Below, in pieces: positions 34,941 to 44,037 of a DNA stretch of 64,000 nucleotides. The notes beneath the pieces are model-generated. The model was not told the origin of the DNA. It worked only from the letters and a program-made list of their open reading frames with translations, and did not search any database. The stretch lies in NCBI GenBank assembly GCA_014236755.1, contig JACCKY010000004.1, positions 31,335-95,334 of the forward strand, in the 5' to 3' direction. The position numbers and the translations under genes are program-made. Source of the stretch: Candidatus Petromonas tenebris. Its GTDB lineage: Bacteria; Bacillota; Clostridia; Peptostreptococcales; Caminicellaceae. The first letter of the stretch is position 1. Every line of letters starts with the position of its first letter.

Positions 34941-35507
34941 GTGGATAAGCAAAAAATAAAAAGAGCTGTAAGAGATATACTTGAGGCTATAGGAGAAGAT
35001 CCTGACAGAGAAGGCTTAAAGGGTACTCCTGATAGAATTGCAAGAATGTATGAGGAAATATTTTGTGGATTAAATCAGGATCCGGGTAAACATTTAGAGA
35101 TATATTTCCAGGAAGAGAAACATGAAGAATTGGTTCTAGTTAAGGATATACCCTTTTATTCTATGTGTGAACATCATTTGGTGCCATTCTTTGGAAAAGC
35201 CCATGTAGGATACTTGCCTAGAGATGGAAAGTTAACCGGTTTAAGTAAGATAGCCAGAGTGGTTGATACTGTTGCCAGAAGACCCCAGCTACAGGAAAGA
35301 CTAACTACTACCATAGCTGAGATATTTATGGAAAAACTTAATCCCTATGGGGTGATTGTGGTGGTAGAAGCTGAACACATGTGTATGACCATGAGAGGAA
35401 TTAAAAAGTCAGGAGCGAAAACTGTTACTTCCGCAGTAAGGGGTGTGTTCGATAAAGATGCCAAAGCTAGAGCAGAAGCAATGGCTTTGATAAACTTTGG
35501 AAGATAA
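34941..35507 (+). CDS. folE: GTP cyclohydrolase I (FolE)
   Basis: First step of dihydropterin synthesis, GTP to dihydroneopterin triphosphate. The 188-residue protein has [18 protein letters not shown] near residue 18, zinc ligands in [12 protein letters not shown] near 75 and [10 protein letters not shown] near 145. GTG start with AGAAAGAGGG upstream. Within the pabC-folK operon. Confidence 0.95.
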   Translation: MDKQKIKRAVRDILEAIGEDPDREGLKGTPDRIARMYEEIFCGLNQDPGKHLEIYFQEEKHEELVLVKDIPFYSMCEHHLVPFFGKAHVGYLPRDGKLTGLSKIARVVDTVARRPQLQERLTTTIAEIFMEKLNPYGVIVVVEAEHMCMTMRGIKKSGAKTVTSAVRGVFDKDAKARAEAMALINFGR

Positions 35508-35520
35508 TGGAGGTGCTATA

Positions 35521-36372
35521 ATGAGAAATATAGGATTCAGATTTCACAGAAAAATAGAATTAAAATGTAGAGAATACCAATTAAATCTTGGTACGAGAAC
35601 TTATATAATGGGTATATTAAATGTTACTCCTGATTCCTTTTCTGATGGCGGAGAGTTTGTAGACGTTGAAAAGGCAGTTAATCATGCTAAAAAAATGGTT
35701 GCAGAAGGTGCCGATATAATAGATGTAGGTGGTGAGTCTACAAGACCCGGGTCAATGGAAGTAGATGCTGAGGAGGAACTAGCCAGAGTTTTACCAGTTG
35801 TAAAAAGACTTGTAAAAGAAGTAGATGTACCCATATCAGTAGATACCTATAAGGCAGAGGTGGCAGAAAAGGTTCTTGAGGTTGGAGCACACATTATCAA
35901 TGATGTTTGGGGGATGCAAAGGGACGCAAATATGGCTTCAGTAATAGCCAAATTTGATGTGCCGATTATCGTTATGCACAATCAAAAAGGAACAGAATAT
36001 AAGAAAGATATAATGGAAGAAATCTGTCAATTTTTAAAACGATCTATAGATATTGGAGTAAAATCGGGAATAAAAAGTGAGAATATAATTTTGGATCCAG
36101 GGATAGGCTTTGGCAAAACTCCTGAGCAGAATATGGTGGTTATGTCAAGACTTGGAGAATTAAACGATTTGGGATGTCCTGTACTCCTAGGAACATCAAG
36201 GAAATCCATGATAGGTAAAATATTAGATTTGCCGGCAAAAGAAAGAGTGGAAGGGACCATAGCTACTACAGTTATGGGAATAACTCAAGGAGTAGATATA
36301 ATAAGAGTCCATGACGTAAAGGAAAACTTAAGGGCGGCAAAAGTAACCGATGCCATCGTTAGGAGAATGTAA
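35521..36372 (+). CDS. folP: Dihydropteroate synthase (FolP)
   Basis: Joins p-aminobenzoate to the pterin diphosphate. 283 residues; MGILNVTPDSFSDGG, DVGGESTRPGS, PISVDTYKAEV, INDVWGMQRD, DPGIGFGKT and LGTSRKSMIG are the classic sulfonamide-target motifs. The ATG at 35521 has GGAGG seven bases before it. It follows folE by 13 bases and precedes folB by one. Confidence 0.95.
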   Translation: MRNIGFRFHRKIELKCREYQLNLGTRTYIMGILNVTPDSFSDGGEFVDVEKAVNHAKKMVAEGADIIDVGGESTRPGSMEVDAEEELARVLPVVKRLVKEVDVPISVDTYKAEVAEKVLEVGAHIINDVWGMQRDANMASVIAKFDVPIIVMHNQKGTEYKKDIMEEICQFLKRSIDIGVKSGIKSENIILDPGIGFGKTPEQNMVVMSRLGELNDLGCPVLLGTSRKSMIGKILDLPAKERVEGTIATTVMGITQGVDIIRVHDVKENLRAAKVTDAIVRRM

Positions 36373-36373
36373 T

Positions 36374-36739
36374 ATGGATAAAATAATTATGAAAAACTTG
36401 GCATTCTACGGATATCATGGAGCATTAAAGGAAGAAAATATACTTGGACAGAAATTTTTCATTGATATAGAAGTATTACTTGACTTAAAAAAAGCCGGAA
36501 AAAGTGATGTTGTGGAAGATACAGTGAACTATGCAAAAATTTATGATATAGTTAAAGATACCGTGGAAAATAAGAATTTTAAGCTCATTGAGGCTTTGGC
36601 TGAATATATTGCACAAAGGATTCTAAATAATTTTCAAAGGATATCTGAGATAGTCATACAGGTTAGGAAGCCCGAGGCACCGGTAAAGGGGATATATGAT
36701 TATTTTGGTGTAGAAATAAGGAGAAGAAGAAATGAGTAG
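36374..36739 (+). CDS. folB: Dihydroneopterin aldolase (FolB)
   Basis: 121 residues, typical for FolB. LAFYGYHGALKEENILGQKF near the N terminus and RKPEAPVKGIYDYFGVEI at the C terminus hold the active-site Glu, Tyr and Lys. The ATG at 36374 is preceded by TAGGAG. Its end overlaps folK by eight bases. Confidence 0.94.
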   Translation: MDKIIMKNLAFYGYHGALKEENILGQKFFIDIEVLLDLKKAGKSDVVEDTVNYAKIYDIVKDTVENKNFKLIEALAEYIAQRILNNFQRISEIVIQVRKPEAPVKGIYDYFGVEIRRRRNE

Positions 36740-37217
36740 AGTATTTTTAGGTTTAGGAAGCAATCTGGGAAACAAAAAGGAAAACCTGTATAAAGCTCTT
36801 GATTTACTTAGAGACCATGAAAAAATAGACGTAGTAAAAGTTTCCTCTTATTATGAAACAAAGCCTGTAGGATATGAGAAGCAGGATTGGTTTTTGAATA
36901 TAGTAGTGATGATAGATACATCTTTACAGCCCTATGAACTTTTGGAATATTGCGGCTTCATTGAGGAAAAATTAAAGAGGAAGAGAATCATAAGATGGGG
37001 TCCTAGAACCATAGATGTAGACATACTTCTTTATGAAGATTACATATCAGAGGATGAAAAATTAATCATCCCACATCCAAGAATGACCGAGAGAGCCTTT
37101 GTTATGGTGCCTTTATACGAGATAGCTTCAGAAATAAAAATAAATAATAAGCATATAAGTGAGATAATAGAAAAGCTAGAATTAGAAGGAATAAGGAAGA
37201 TAGAAGATGGAGAATAG
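36732..37217 (+). CDS. folK: 6-hydroxymethyl-7,8-dihydropterin pyrophosphokinase (FolK)
   Basis: 161 residues, normal for [19 protein letters not shown] at the N terminus, [15 protein letters not shown] near 45, [12 protein letters not shown] near 95 with the two metal-binding Asp, and [16 protein letters not shown] near 115. Overlaps both folB and the following DAHP synthase gene. Confidence 0.95.
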   Translation: MSRVFLGLGSNLGNKKENLYKALDLLRDHEKIDVVKVSSYYETKPVGYEKQDWFLNIVVMIDTSLQPYELLEYCGFIEEKLKRKRIIRWGPRTIDVDILLYEDYISEDEKLIIPHPRMTERAFVMVPLYEIASEIKINNKHISEIIEKLELEGIRKIEDGE

Positions 37218-37998
37218 AAAGATTTTAACGGGAGAAAAAATTGTTGTTAAGGTAGGAAAACTCAATATAGGAGGAGATAATCCACCTGTATTGATTGCAG
37301 GTCCTTGTGCAGTCGAGTCAAAAAAGCAGGTTATAGATACGGCTTTGGCACTCAAAGAAATAGGAGTAAATATTCTAAGAGGCGGAGCATTCAAGCCAAG
37401 AACAAGTCCTTACTCTTTTCAGGGCCTAGGATTGAAGGGATTAGAATACTTAAGGGAAGCAGGGGAAAAAGCAGGATTACCTATAGTAACCGAACTCATG
37501 GATGAAAAAAATCTAGATGCCGTAGCTGAGTATGCAGATATAATTCAAATAGGCTCAAGAAATATGTATAACTATCCTCTTCTTAAAACTATTGGGGAAA
37601 TAGATAAGCCAATTTTGCTTAAGAGAGGAATGAGTGCAACAATCAAAGAATGGATAATGGCTGCAGAATATATTGCTACTTTTGGAAATAAAAAAATTAT
37701 CTTGTGTGAGAGAGGTATAAGGACTTTCCAAAATTATACTAGAAATACATTGGACTTAGCGGCAGTGCCGATTATGCAAAAAGAGACTGGGTTGCCCGTA
37801 GTAGTGGATCCAAGTCATGGAACGGGAATCAGAGAACTTATACTGCCTATGTCCAAGGCTGCCTTGGCCTGCGGAGCCAATGGACTTATGATAGAAGTAC
37901 ATACTGACCCTAAGTGTGCATTAAGTGACGGGTTTCAATCTATAACACCTGAAGAATATAGAAAAGTAGTAGAAGATGTAAAGAAATATTTTTTATAG
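37207..37998 (+). CDS. aroF: 3-deoxy-7-phosphoheptulonate synthase (AroF, type I-beta)
   Basis: Condenses PEP and erythrose 4-phosphate at the entry of the shikimate pathway. 263 residues without an extra regulatory domain: [52 protein letters not shown] and [10 protein letters not shown] carry the substrate and metal contacts. It overlaps folK by 11 bases, coupling chorismate supply to p-aminobenzoate and folate. The lack of a fused ACT or chorismate mutase domain suggests no simple feedback control. Confidence 0.93.
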   Translation: MENRKILTGEKIVVKVGKLNIGGDNPPVLIAGPCAVESKKQVIDTALALKEIGVNILRGGAFKPRTSPYSFQGLGLKGLEYLREAGEKAGLPIVTELMDEKNLDAVAEYADIIQIGSRNMYNYPLLKTIGEIDKPILLKRGMSATIKEWIMAAEYIATFGNKKIILCERGIRTFQNYTRNTLDLAAVPIMQKETGLPVVVDPSHGTGIRELILPMSKAALACGANGLMIEVHTDPKCALSDGFQSITPEEYRKVVEDVKKYFL

Positions 37999-38025
37999 AA
38001 CTTATAGCTTAAAACAAACACAAAT

Positions 38026-38086
38026 TGCCTTTTTTGTATGAATTTACAAATGAGTAGATTATAATACAAAGTAAAGGCATTTTTTT
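38026..38086 (+). terminator. Terminator of the folate-aroF operon
   Basis: TGCCTTTTTTGTAT pairs imperfectly with ATACAAAGTAAAGGCA across a loop of about 25 bases, followed by TTTTTTT. Confidence 0.65.
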
Positions 38087-38103
38087 CAAAAATGGAGGAC
38101 ACT

Positions 38104-38805
38104 ATGGAGGATATTAAAATTTTAATTGCTGATGACGAACCTGAAATTCTAAAGCTTTTACAAAGATACATAGAAAAAGAAGGTTATAGCGTAGATACTG
38201 CTTCCGATGGACTGGAAGCTATTTCGCTTTTTAATCAAAATGAATATCATTTGGTGATTTTAGATATCATGATGCCCCAAATAGATGGAATAGAGGTTTG
38301 CAGGAGGCTTAGAAATGACACAAACGTTCCTATAATTATGTTGACAGCTAAGGATGATGAAATAGATAAGGTTTTGGGCCTGAGAATCGGGGCTGATGAC
38401 TACATGACCAAGCCCTTTGGTATGAATGAACTGATGGCAAGGGTTAATGCCCATCTTAGAAGGTATCTTGTGTTAAGTGGAGGATCAAACTTGACAAATA
38501 AAAACATACTTGAGTTTAATAATTTAAAAATTGATCTCAAGAGCTATATGGTATATCGAGGTAAGGAACTTTTAAACTTAACGGCTAAAGAGTTTGAGCT
38601 ATTAAAGTTTTTTGCAAGCCATCCCAATCAAGTTTTTACAAAGGCCCAGATTTTCAAATATGTTTGGGGAGATGAGTATATTGAGGATGATAATACTGTA
38701 ATGGTACATATAAGGAGACTAAGGAAGAAAATCGAAGTTAACCCTGAAAAACCCCAGTTTATACAGACGGTATGGGGAATAGGATATAAATTTGTAGAGG
38801 AGTAG
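38104..38805 (+). CDS. OmpR/PhoB-family response regulator
   Basis: 233 residues: receiver domain (IADDEPE, phosphoacceptor Asp in LVILDIMMPQIDG, Thr in MLTAKDD, Lys in MTKPFG) and a C-terminal winged-helix domain (LTAKEFELLKFFASHP, VMVHIRRLRKKIE, VWGIGYKFVEE). The ATG at 38104 has GGAGG six bases upstream. No intact partner kinase follows; only a 12-codon start of one possibly remains before IS3 debris. Confidence 0.93.
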   Translation: MEDIKILIADDEPEILKLLQRYIEKEGYSVDTASDGLEAISLFNQNEYHLVILDIMMPQIDGIEVCRRLRNDTNVPIIMLTAKDDEIDKVLGLRIGADDYMTKPFGMNELMARVNAHLRRYLVLSGGSNLTNKNILEFNNLKIDLKSYMVYRGKELLNLTAKEFELLKFFASHPNQVFTKAQIFKYVWGDEYIEDDNTVMVHIRRLRKKIEVNPEKPQFIQTVWGIGYKFVEE

Positions 38806-38809
38806 AAGG

Positions 38810-38848
38810 ATGAAGGGGATTGATAAGGGTATATTTATTTTAAATTGA
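38810..38848 (+). pseudogene. Possible 5' stub of the missing sensor kinase
   Basis: Five bases after the regulator stop, AGAAGG precedes ATG and an open frame MKGIDKGIFILN that ends at once. The position is where a cognate histidine kinase normally starts, and IS3 remnants follow 20 bases later. Too short for certain assignment. Confidence 0.35.
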
Positions 38849-38867
38849 ACAGTATATGATTTACTAA

Positions 38868-38945
38868 AATGAATACAGATATCGATGGGGATTAAAAAAG
38901 ATGACTCCTGCCCAGTACAGAAATCATCTTCTTAATTCAGCATAG
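38868..38945 (+). pseudogene. IS3-family transposase C-terminal fragment
   Basis: The frame reads NEYRYRWGLKKMTPAQYRN followed by HLLNSA and a stop, which matches the characteristic C terminus of IS3/IS150-type transposases (LKxMTPxQYRNHLL). An in-frame TAA lies directly before it, so only the end is left. Confidence 0.8.
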
Positions 38946-38981
38946 TCTTTTTTTAATTGCCTTTGACACAGGGTACATTTT
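38946..38981 (+). mobile_element. IS3-family end remnant, left of the hydrogenase cluster
   Basis: TCTTTTTTTAATTGCCTTTG followed by ACACAGGGTACATTTTA directly abuts the transposase stop. The same end, with few changes, recurs at 43899-43935 in the same orientation. Confidence 0.7.
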
Positions 38982-40461
38982 ATTTTTTCTTGAACGCTTT
39001 TTCATAGTGTCTATGCAAATCGATTTCGTTTACTTCAAATATTCTAAGGGAATCTTTTATTCCTTTTTCAATAGCCAATTCTCCATATTTATCTACTTCT
39101 TTTCTATCTTTTGGTCTACGATGAAGTGATGCAGCACCGCCAATGCAACCGCCTTTGCAGGCCATTCCTTCAATAAAGTTTCCTTGCAGTCTGCCCGCCT
39201 TTGCGATTTTTAAGGTTTTGTCACATTCTGCAATACCATCACATGTAATGGGTTTAAAATCTACTTGAAGATTTTCTTCTTTTAACACATGCTTAACTGC
39301 TTCTGTTAATCCTCCTGAACGTGCAAATATTCGTCCAAAGAAGGAAGCATTGTTTAACTTGGCTTCTTCACATTCCTCAATTTTAATACCAGCAGCATCA
39401 ATCATTGCACATAATTCTTCAAATGTAAGAACATAATCTGTACTTCCCTTAATATCTTCTTGATTCATTTCTGCTTTTTTGGCTGTACACGGTCCAATAA
39501 ATATTACCTTTGCTTGCTCATCCATATTTTTAATCAGTCTGGATATAGCAATCATAGGCGAAACAGAAGTAGAAATATTATCTAAAAATTCAGGATAACA
39601 CTTTTCAATATATGAAACAAAAGCTGGACAACACGAACTTGTCATTACTTTTTTCTCTTCTATTGTTTGTGCAAACTCATGCGTTTCATTTAATGCTACA
39701 ATATCTGCCCCAAGAGCTACCTCGATTACATCATGAAATCCTAGCTTTTTTATTGCCGCTACAACTTGACCAATTTTAACATTTGTAAATTGACTGGCAA
39801 TGGCCGGAGCAATGACTGCATATACATGGGAATTTTCTTCTTTTGATTTTTTTAATACTTCAATTACATCCACAATAAATGATTTATCCATAATAGCACC
39901 GAAAGGACATTGAATAACACATACACCACATTGTATACATTTTTCATTATCAATAACTGCCTTCCTGTTACTTGGGTCAATACATAAAGCTTTTGTAGGG
40001 CAAGCAACGCTACAAGGTCTTAATACATCAGAAACTGCATTATATTGACAAACATCTCTACATCTTCCACATTCAATACATTTCTCTTGATTAATATAGG
40101 CTCTCTGTCCTACATGAAAGATTGCATCAACGGGACAAGCCTCTGAACATCTATGGGCAAGACATCCTCTACAAGCTTCTGTAATGGTAAAACGATTAAT
40201 AGGACATTCATCACAAGCAATCTCTAAAACTTCTATGATGTTGCTATTTTTCTTGTCTCCTCCCATTGCCAACTTTACTCTCTCAACCATAATGGCTCTT
40301 TCTTTGTAGATACAGCATCTTGTTCTTGGCTTTGGGCCAGGAATAATGGTCACTGGTATTTTTTCATATTCTTCCATCAATGTTCCTTCCATTGCCAATC
40401 TTGATACTTCTTTTAATACCTCATACTTTATTAACTGTACATTACTCTCAAATTTCCTCAT
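38980..40461 (-). CDS. Monomeric [FeFe] hydrogenase-like protein (HfsD-like)
   Basis: 493 residues. N-terminal unique region with CDECP, then ferredoxin-type clusters (CRGCLAHRCSEACP, CIECGRCRDVCQYNA, CIQCGVCVIQCPFGA, about residues 105-195) and an H-cluster domain with L1 TSSCCPAF, L2 GPCTAKKAEM and L3 GMACKGGCIGG. L1 has TSCCPA, not the TSCSPG of prototypical hydrogenases, which places it in the less studied group B/C-like enzymes. Last gene of a four-gene cluster resembling hfsABCD of Thermoanaerobacterium. ATG 40461 has GAGAGGTG upstream; a GTG five codons earlier overlaps the previous stop. Confidence 0.88.
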   Translation of the reverse strand: MRKFESNVQLIKYEVLKEVSRLAMEGTLMEEYEKIPVTIIPGPKPRTRCCIYKERAIMVERVKLAMGGDKKNSNIIEVLEIACDECPINRFTITEACRGCLAHRCSEACPVDAIFHVGQRAYINQEKCIECGRCRDVCQYNAVSDVLRPCSVACPTKALCIDPSNRKAVIDNEKCIQCGVCVIQCPFGAIMDKSFIVDVIEVLKKSKEENSHVYAVIAPAIASQFTNVKIGQVVAAIKKLGFHDVIEVALGADIVALNETHEFAQTIEEKKVMTSSCCPAFVSYIEKCYPEFLDNISTSVSPMIAISRLIKNMDEQAKVIFIGPCTAKKAEMNQEDIKGSTDYVLTFEELCAMIDAAGIKIEECEEAKLNNASFFGRIFARSGGLTEAVKHVLKEENLQVDFKPITCDGIAECDKTLKIAKAGRLQGNFIEGMACKGGCIGGAASLHRRPKDRKEVDKYGELAIEKGIKDSLRIFEVNEIDLHRHYEKAFKKK

Positions 40462-40475
40462 TTCTACACCTCTCA

Positions 40476-41651
40476 CTATATATATGTTAGGTTTACATGT
40501 TTTCCTAGTTTTTTCATTAAATCGATCAGTTCGTCTACTACCTTCAATTTTATACTTAAATCAATAGGCAAATCTGGATTCTGATGAGCAGGATTTACTG
40601 CTTTTCCAACCCAAAGATTTAGCTTTGTACAATCTTCAATCAGCATTTTTGCAAGTCTCGATGCTCCATCTTTAGCTTTTAGCTTATATACTGGATTTTC
40701 TTCAATGGAAGTATCCGCATATTCTTTTATTTTTTCCACAGCCTTACTTAGAGTCAATACCCCCTCTGTAACAAGATCAATTCCTTTTATTTTTGCTGTG
40801 GGAGGTACATCAGGACCTATAAGGTCCATATTTACCTCTAATGATTCTTTTAGTTCCCTTGCTACAATATTAGCAGCAGTTCCTCCACAAACAATCTTTT
40901 TGCCTTTTCCCTCCATAAATTTTTTTACAAACCATTCATCCTTTTCAGTATCTTTAGGAGGGCCTGTAAACATATCTATCTCCTCAGGTTCTCTCATTTT
41001 TATCGTCACCACAGTAGTATCATCACCAGGTTTACCCATATATAAATTTTGACATACTTCAATTAAATTTTTCGTAACATTTTTTGAACACTTTTCTTTT
41101 CCCACTACCCGAGTCAAATGATCCTTTAAATTTTCCCACTGCCAACCTAAGTTTAGTACTGCTCCTACCCCTGCATGAATAGCACCGTCACTTACTACAG
41201 TTAAGGTATCTCCCTGTTTTAATGTAAAATTACTTTCTTTTATGACTCTATCATTTATCATAATACTATTTCTTTTTTTTACATCATAATATTTGTTTTC
41301 TCGAACAAGAATAAAGGGTGGATTATCATATTCAACCGTATAAACATTACCATTATTATCTACTTTTATAATGGTAAAAGTAGAATAAGCCAATTTCCGT
41401 ACACTGCAAACTGGTAGAGTATGAACAATTGTATCTACCGTCTCATCTATGCTAGCCCCTTCCATCAACATGGTTGCTGCAATTTTTGAAGTAAGGGTTG
41501 CCAATATATTTGCTTTTACACCGCTTCCTAATCCATCTGCCAATACAACAATAACCCCATCCTCTGTTCGGATAATTTCTACATTATCACCGCACAGCTC
41601 CTCTCCATATTTATTAATACTATCAAAGGCAACATCTATAAAACAACTCAT
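40476..41651 (-). CDS. SpoIIE/PP2C-type serine phosphatase in hydrogenase cluster (HfsC-like)
   Basis: 391 residues. The N-terminal 210 residues form a PP2C/SpoIIE phosphatase: [14 protein letters not shown] (metal-binding Asp), [12 protein letters not shown] and [12 protein letters not shown]. The C-terminal 180 residues ([39 protein letters not shown]) are a separate conserved domain of unknown role. It overlaps both hydrogenase-like genes (4-bp ATGA upstream, one base downstream), indicating a stoichiometric unit. Phosphatase coupling to a sensory hydrogenase suggests H2- or redox-driven protein dephosphorylation. Confidence 0.85.
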   Translation of the reverse strand: MSCFIDVAFDSINKYGEELCGDNVEIIRTEDGVIVVLADGLGSGVKANILATLTSKIAATMLMEGASIDETVDTIVHTLPVCSVRKLAYSTFTIIKVDNNGNVYTVEYDNPPFILVRENKYYDVKKRNSIMINDRVIKESNFTLKQGDTLTVVSDGAIHAGVGAVLNLGWQWENLKDHLTRVVGKEKCSKNVTKNLIEVCQNLYMGKPGDDTTVVTIKMREPEEIDMFTGPPKDTEKDEWFVKKFMEGKGKKIVCGGTAANIVARELKESLEVNMDLIGPDVPPTAKIKGIDLVTEGVLTLSKAVEKIKEYADTSIEENPVYKLKAKDGASRLAKMLIEDCTKLNLWVGKAVNPAHQNPDLPIDLSIKLKVVDELIDLMKKLGKHVNLTYI

Positions 41652-43378
41652 TCCATATCACCATTTTCTTTTAAAGCTATTTGTTTTAATTTTGTTAGGA
41701 TTACCTTTGTCTCTGCAGTAGTTTCCCCTAACAAACTTGCAATTTCTTGCGCTACGCGCATCTGCTTTTCTATTACCTTTTGAGCTGCTTCAATGGTATT
41801 TTCTTTTACTCTTTTTAGCTCTTTTTTATGTTTTTCTTCAGATGTAGCATTGGTCATAATGGCTAATAGCAGATTTTGTTTTTCTAAGTATAAAATACTT
41901 TGTAATAGTACTACATTATATTCAGGAAGAAAGGCTTTTTGTCCGATAAGGTTTTTCCTGCTTTCTTTTACACTTAAAAATAAATTTTCGTCTAATATTA
42001 CCGAGATAGGTTTATCCTTTATTTCATCTGCTTTTATTTTAAAAATTCTTTCTGCTGTTGGATTAAATTCCTTTACACGCATTTCTTCATCAATAAGCAT
42101 AATAATATTAGGTGAATTTTCAAAAATGACATTTGTTAAGCGTTCTGCTTTGCTTCTCATAAAAGGAAGGCACATATTTAATTCTGCCATTCCTTCAAAA
42201 ACAGCTTGGGCCTTTTCGCGGCATGTATTGTATCCACATCCTCCGCAATTTAATTCATCAGTAGGTTCGTATTTTCCTATTTTCTTTAAAATGTATTGAA
42301 TTTCTTCTTCACTTGCTTTTTGCTTCTTGATCTTTCTGTCAATAAATTTCTTTGAAAAATTAATTTTATTTTCTATTTTAAAGTTTGTATACCTCAAAGA
42401 ATCTTCTTTGTTTTTTGTATATTCTTTTATTTTTTTCTGTCTTTTATAAAAGTCTTTTTCATTTTTGGGCATTCCTGGTCCACCTATACAGCTTCCTCTG
42501 CAAGTATTCACCTCTACACAAACCCGCTCTACTGAGCCATTTTCCATTGACTGAAAAATTTTCATACACTGTTCAATACCATCTACTTTAATTACTTCGT
42601 ACTTTTCTTCCTGATCCTTCATAAAACTGGAAATTACACCACCTTCTAGTGGAAAAGCACTTCCTCTTTTAAAGGATTTTTGGTCAAAGGGTTGTGGATT
42701 TAGGGTATATAAAATAATATTTTCTTCATCTAGCCATTTTGATAATTCTTCAAAGGTCAATACTGCATCAATGGTTCCCTTATGCTGAAAATTGAGTGAT
42801 TCTATTTTTTTTGCCGTACAAGGACCGATAAACACCACATAGCTATCCATTCCGTATAGGTGCTTTAATATTTTTCCATGGGCAAGCATTGGAGAAACAA
42901 CTGGAATCAAGTATTTGCTTAAACGTGGAAAATACTTTTCTACTAAATAATTTGCTGAAGGGCAGCAGGAGGTAATGAGATTTTCATATTGCCCTCCTCG
43001 TACATACTCTTTATACAAGTCAGCAACTACTTCTGCACCAATAGCAGTCTCTTCAACATAGGCAAATCCTAAAGATTTTAAAGCAGCTGACATTTGACCT
43101 ACATTGCACATATCAAAAGCTCCTACATAAGAAGGAGCCAAGCTTGCAATAACTCTTTTTTTATCTTTTATTGCATTTTTTATTTCTTGGAGGTCACTTT
43201 TAATTTGCCTAGCATTTTGAGGACAAATAATCAGACATTGTCCACATCCAATACACAAGTCCTCTACAATCTCTGCTTGTTCATTCTTGATTTTAATAGC
43301 CTTTACAGGACAAGCTCTTAAACATTTATAACAGTTTTTACAATTTGCCTTTGAAAAGTTTAAAATACTCAATTTCAT
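41648..43378 (-). CDS. Sensory [FeFe] hydrogenase with PAS domain (HfsB/HydS-like)
   Basis: 576 residues: two 4Fe-4S motifs ([24 protein letters not shown], residues 15-55); H-cluster domain ([34 protein letters not shown], about 70-310); a [13 protein letters not shown]...C Fe-S motif near 380; a PAS domain ([20 protein letters not shown], about 420-530); and a C-terminal helix. The lack of a kinase domain and coupling to a phosphatase gene fit group C, H2-sensing hydrogenases. Four-base overlaps with both neighbours. Confidence 0.9.
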   Translation of the reverse strand: MKLSILNFSKANCKNCYKCLRACPVKAIKIKNEQAEIVEDLCIGCGQCLIICPQNARQIKSDLQEIKNAIKDKKRVIASLAPSYVGAFDMCNVGQMSAALKSLGFAYVEETAIGAEVVADLYKEYVRGGQYENLITSCCPSANYLVEKYFPRLSKYLIPVVSPMLAHGKILKHLYGMDSYVVFIGPCTAKKIESLNFQHKGTIDAVLTFEELSKWLDEENIILYTLNPQPFDQKSFKRGSAFPLEGGVISSFMKDQEEKYEVIKVDGIEQCMKIFQSMENGSVERVCVEVNTCRGSCIGGPGMPKNEKDFYKRQKKIKEYTKNKEDSLRYTNFKIENKINFSKKFIDRKIKKQKASEEEIQYILKKIGKYEPTDELNCGGCGYNTCREKAQAVFEGMAELNMCLPFMRSKAERLTNVIFENSPNIIMLIDEEMRVKEFNPTAERIFKIKADEIKDKPISVILDENLFLSVKESRKNLIGQKAFLPEYNVVLLQSILYLEKQNLLLAIMTNATSEEKHKKELKRVKENTIEAAQKVIEKQMRVAQEIASLLGETTAETKVILTKLKQIALKENGDME

Positions 43379-43620
43379 AACCTCCCAAGAACATATTCCT
43401 CAAAAAATGTTTTTACATTTTTTTCATCTACTGAAACAATAGGATCATCATCCACTTTTACCGAAACTGCCTTAGTACATTCTCCTAGACAAAAATCTGC
43501 TTTTATTGTTACCTGATTGTCTAGTTTTCTCTCCTCAACAATTTTTTGTAAGCCCTGAATTACATTGTATGCTCCTTTCAAATGACATGCACTTCCTATA
43601 CATACACGAATTGTCATCAT
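43375..43620 (-). CDS. Thioredoxin-like [2Fe-2S] ferredoxin (NuoE-like, HfsA-like)
   Basis: 81 residues. Cysteines in the pattern CIGSAC (C-x4-C) and CLGEC (C-x3-C) of thioredoxin-like [2Fe-2S] proteins, the NuoE C-terminal domain type. First gene of the hydrogenase cluster, presumably the electron partner of the sensory hydrogenase. Start uncertain: ATG 43620 is ten bases after GGAGG, ATG 43617 and TTG 43629 are alternatives. ATGA overlap with the next gene. Confidence 0.85.
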   Translation of the reverse strand: MMTIRVCIGSACHLKGAYNVIQGLQKIVEERKLDNQVTIKADFCLGECTKAVSVKVDDDPIVSVDEKNVKTFFEEYVLGRL

Positions 43621-43706
43621 CCCTACCAAGCCCTCCTCAGTGTTTATTTGTTATTTGTATTCATTTTTTTCAATCCTGTTGTTTTTATATTCGGTAGGCT
43701 ATAATC

Positions 43707-43735
43707 AGTATACTATTATGTTAAAATTTTATCAA
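43707..43735 (-). promoter_or_regulatory. Promoter with overlapping Rex-like operator for the hydrogenase cluster
   Basis: On the minus strand TTGATA (43735-43730) and TATACT (43712-43707) are 17 bases apart. Overlapping the -35, 43718-43735 reads ATGTTAAAATTTTATCAA, matching the Rex consensus TTGTTAANNNNTTAACAA at 12 of 14 defined bases. Rex binds when NADH is low, so the cluster would be derepressed when NADH builds up. Confidence 0.7.
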
Positions 43736-43750
43736 GTATTTATATTTTTT

Positions 43751-43775
43751 ATTTTATCTATTTTATAGATAAAAT
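43751..43775. promoter_or_regulatory. Perfect AT-rich dyad upstream of the hydrogenase promoter
   Basis: ATTTTATCTAT / ATAGATAAAAT arms of 11 bp with a three-base spacer. Could be a second operator or an upstream terminator; no further evidence. Confidence 0.4.
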
Positions 43776-43898
43776 TTGTATTTTAAGTATCCATTAGCTA
43801 ATGAACCACATTCCATCATTTTCTTTACTTCTTTCAATACATTTTTTCTTATTTTATGACTATGCAAGGTAACTGTTGAGATAATGCACTACAAGAAT

Positions 43899-44017
43899 CT
43901 TTTTTAATTGTTCTTGACATAGGGTACATTTTACTGATTTTTAGGTTTATTTTTCTGTACCTAAGGTATAAAATGAAAAGTAGCTGGAATCAGTGCTGTT
44001 AATCTGAACCCTATGTC
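43899..44017 (+). mobile_element. Miniature IS3-derived element or IS end remnant, right of the hydrogenase cluster
   Basis: TCTTTTTTAATTGTTCTTG then ACATAGGGTACATTTTA repeats the IS end at 38946. GACATAGGGT (43916-43925) is matched by inverted ACCCTATGTC at 44008-44017, with ACTGATT/AATCAGT just inside, so both ends of a roughly 100-base internally deleted element seem present. No coding sequence remains. Confidence 0.6.
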
Positions 44018-44037
44018 TATTTACAGGAGGCTATATA

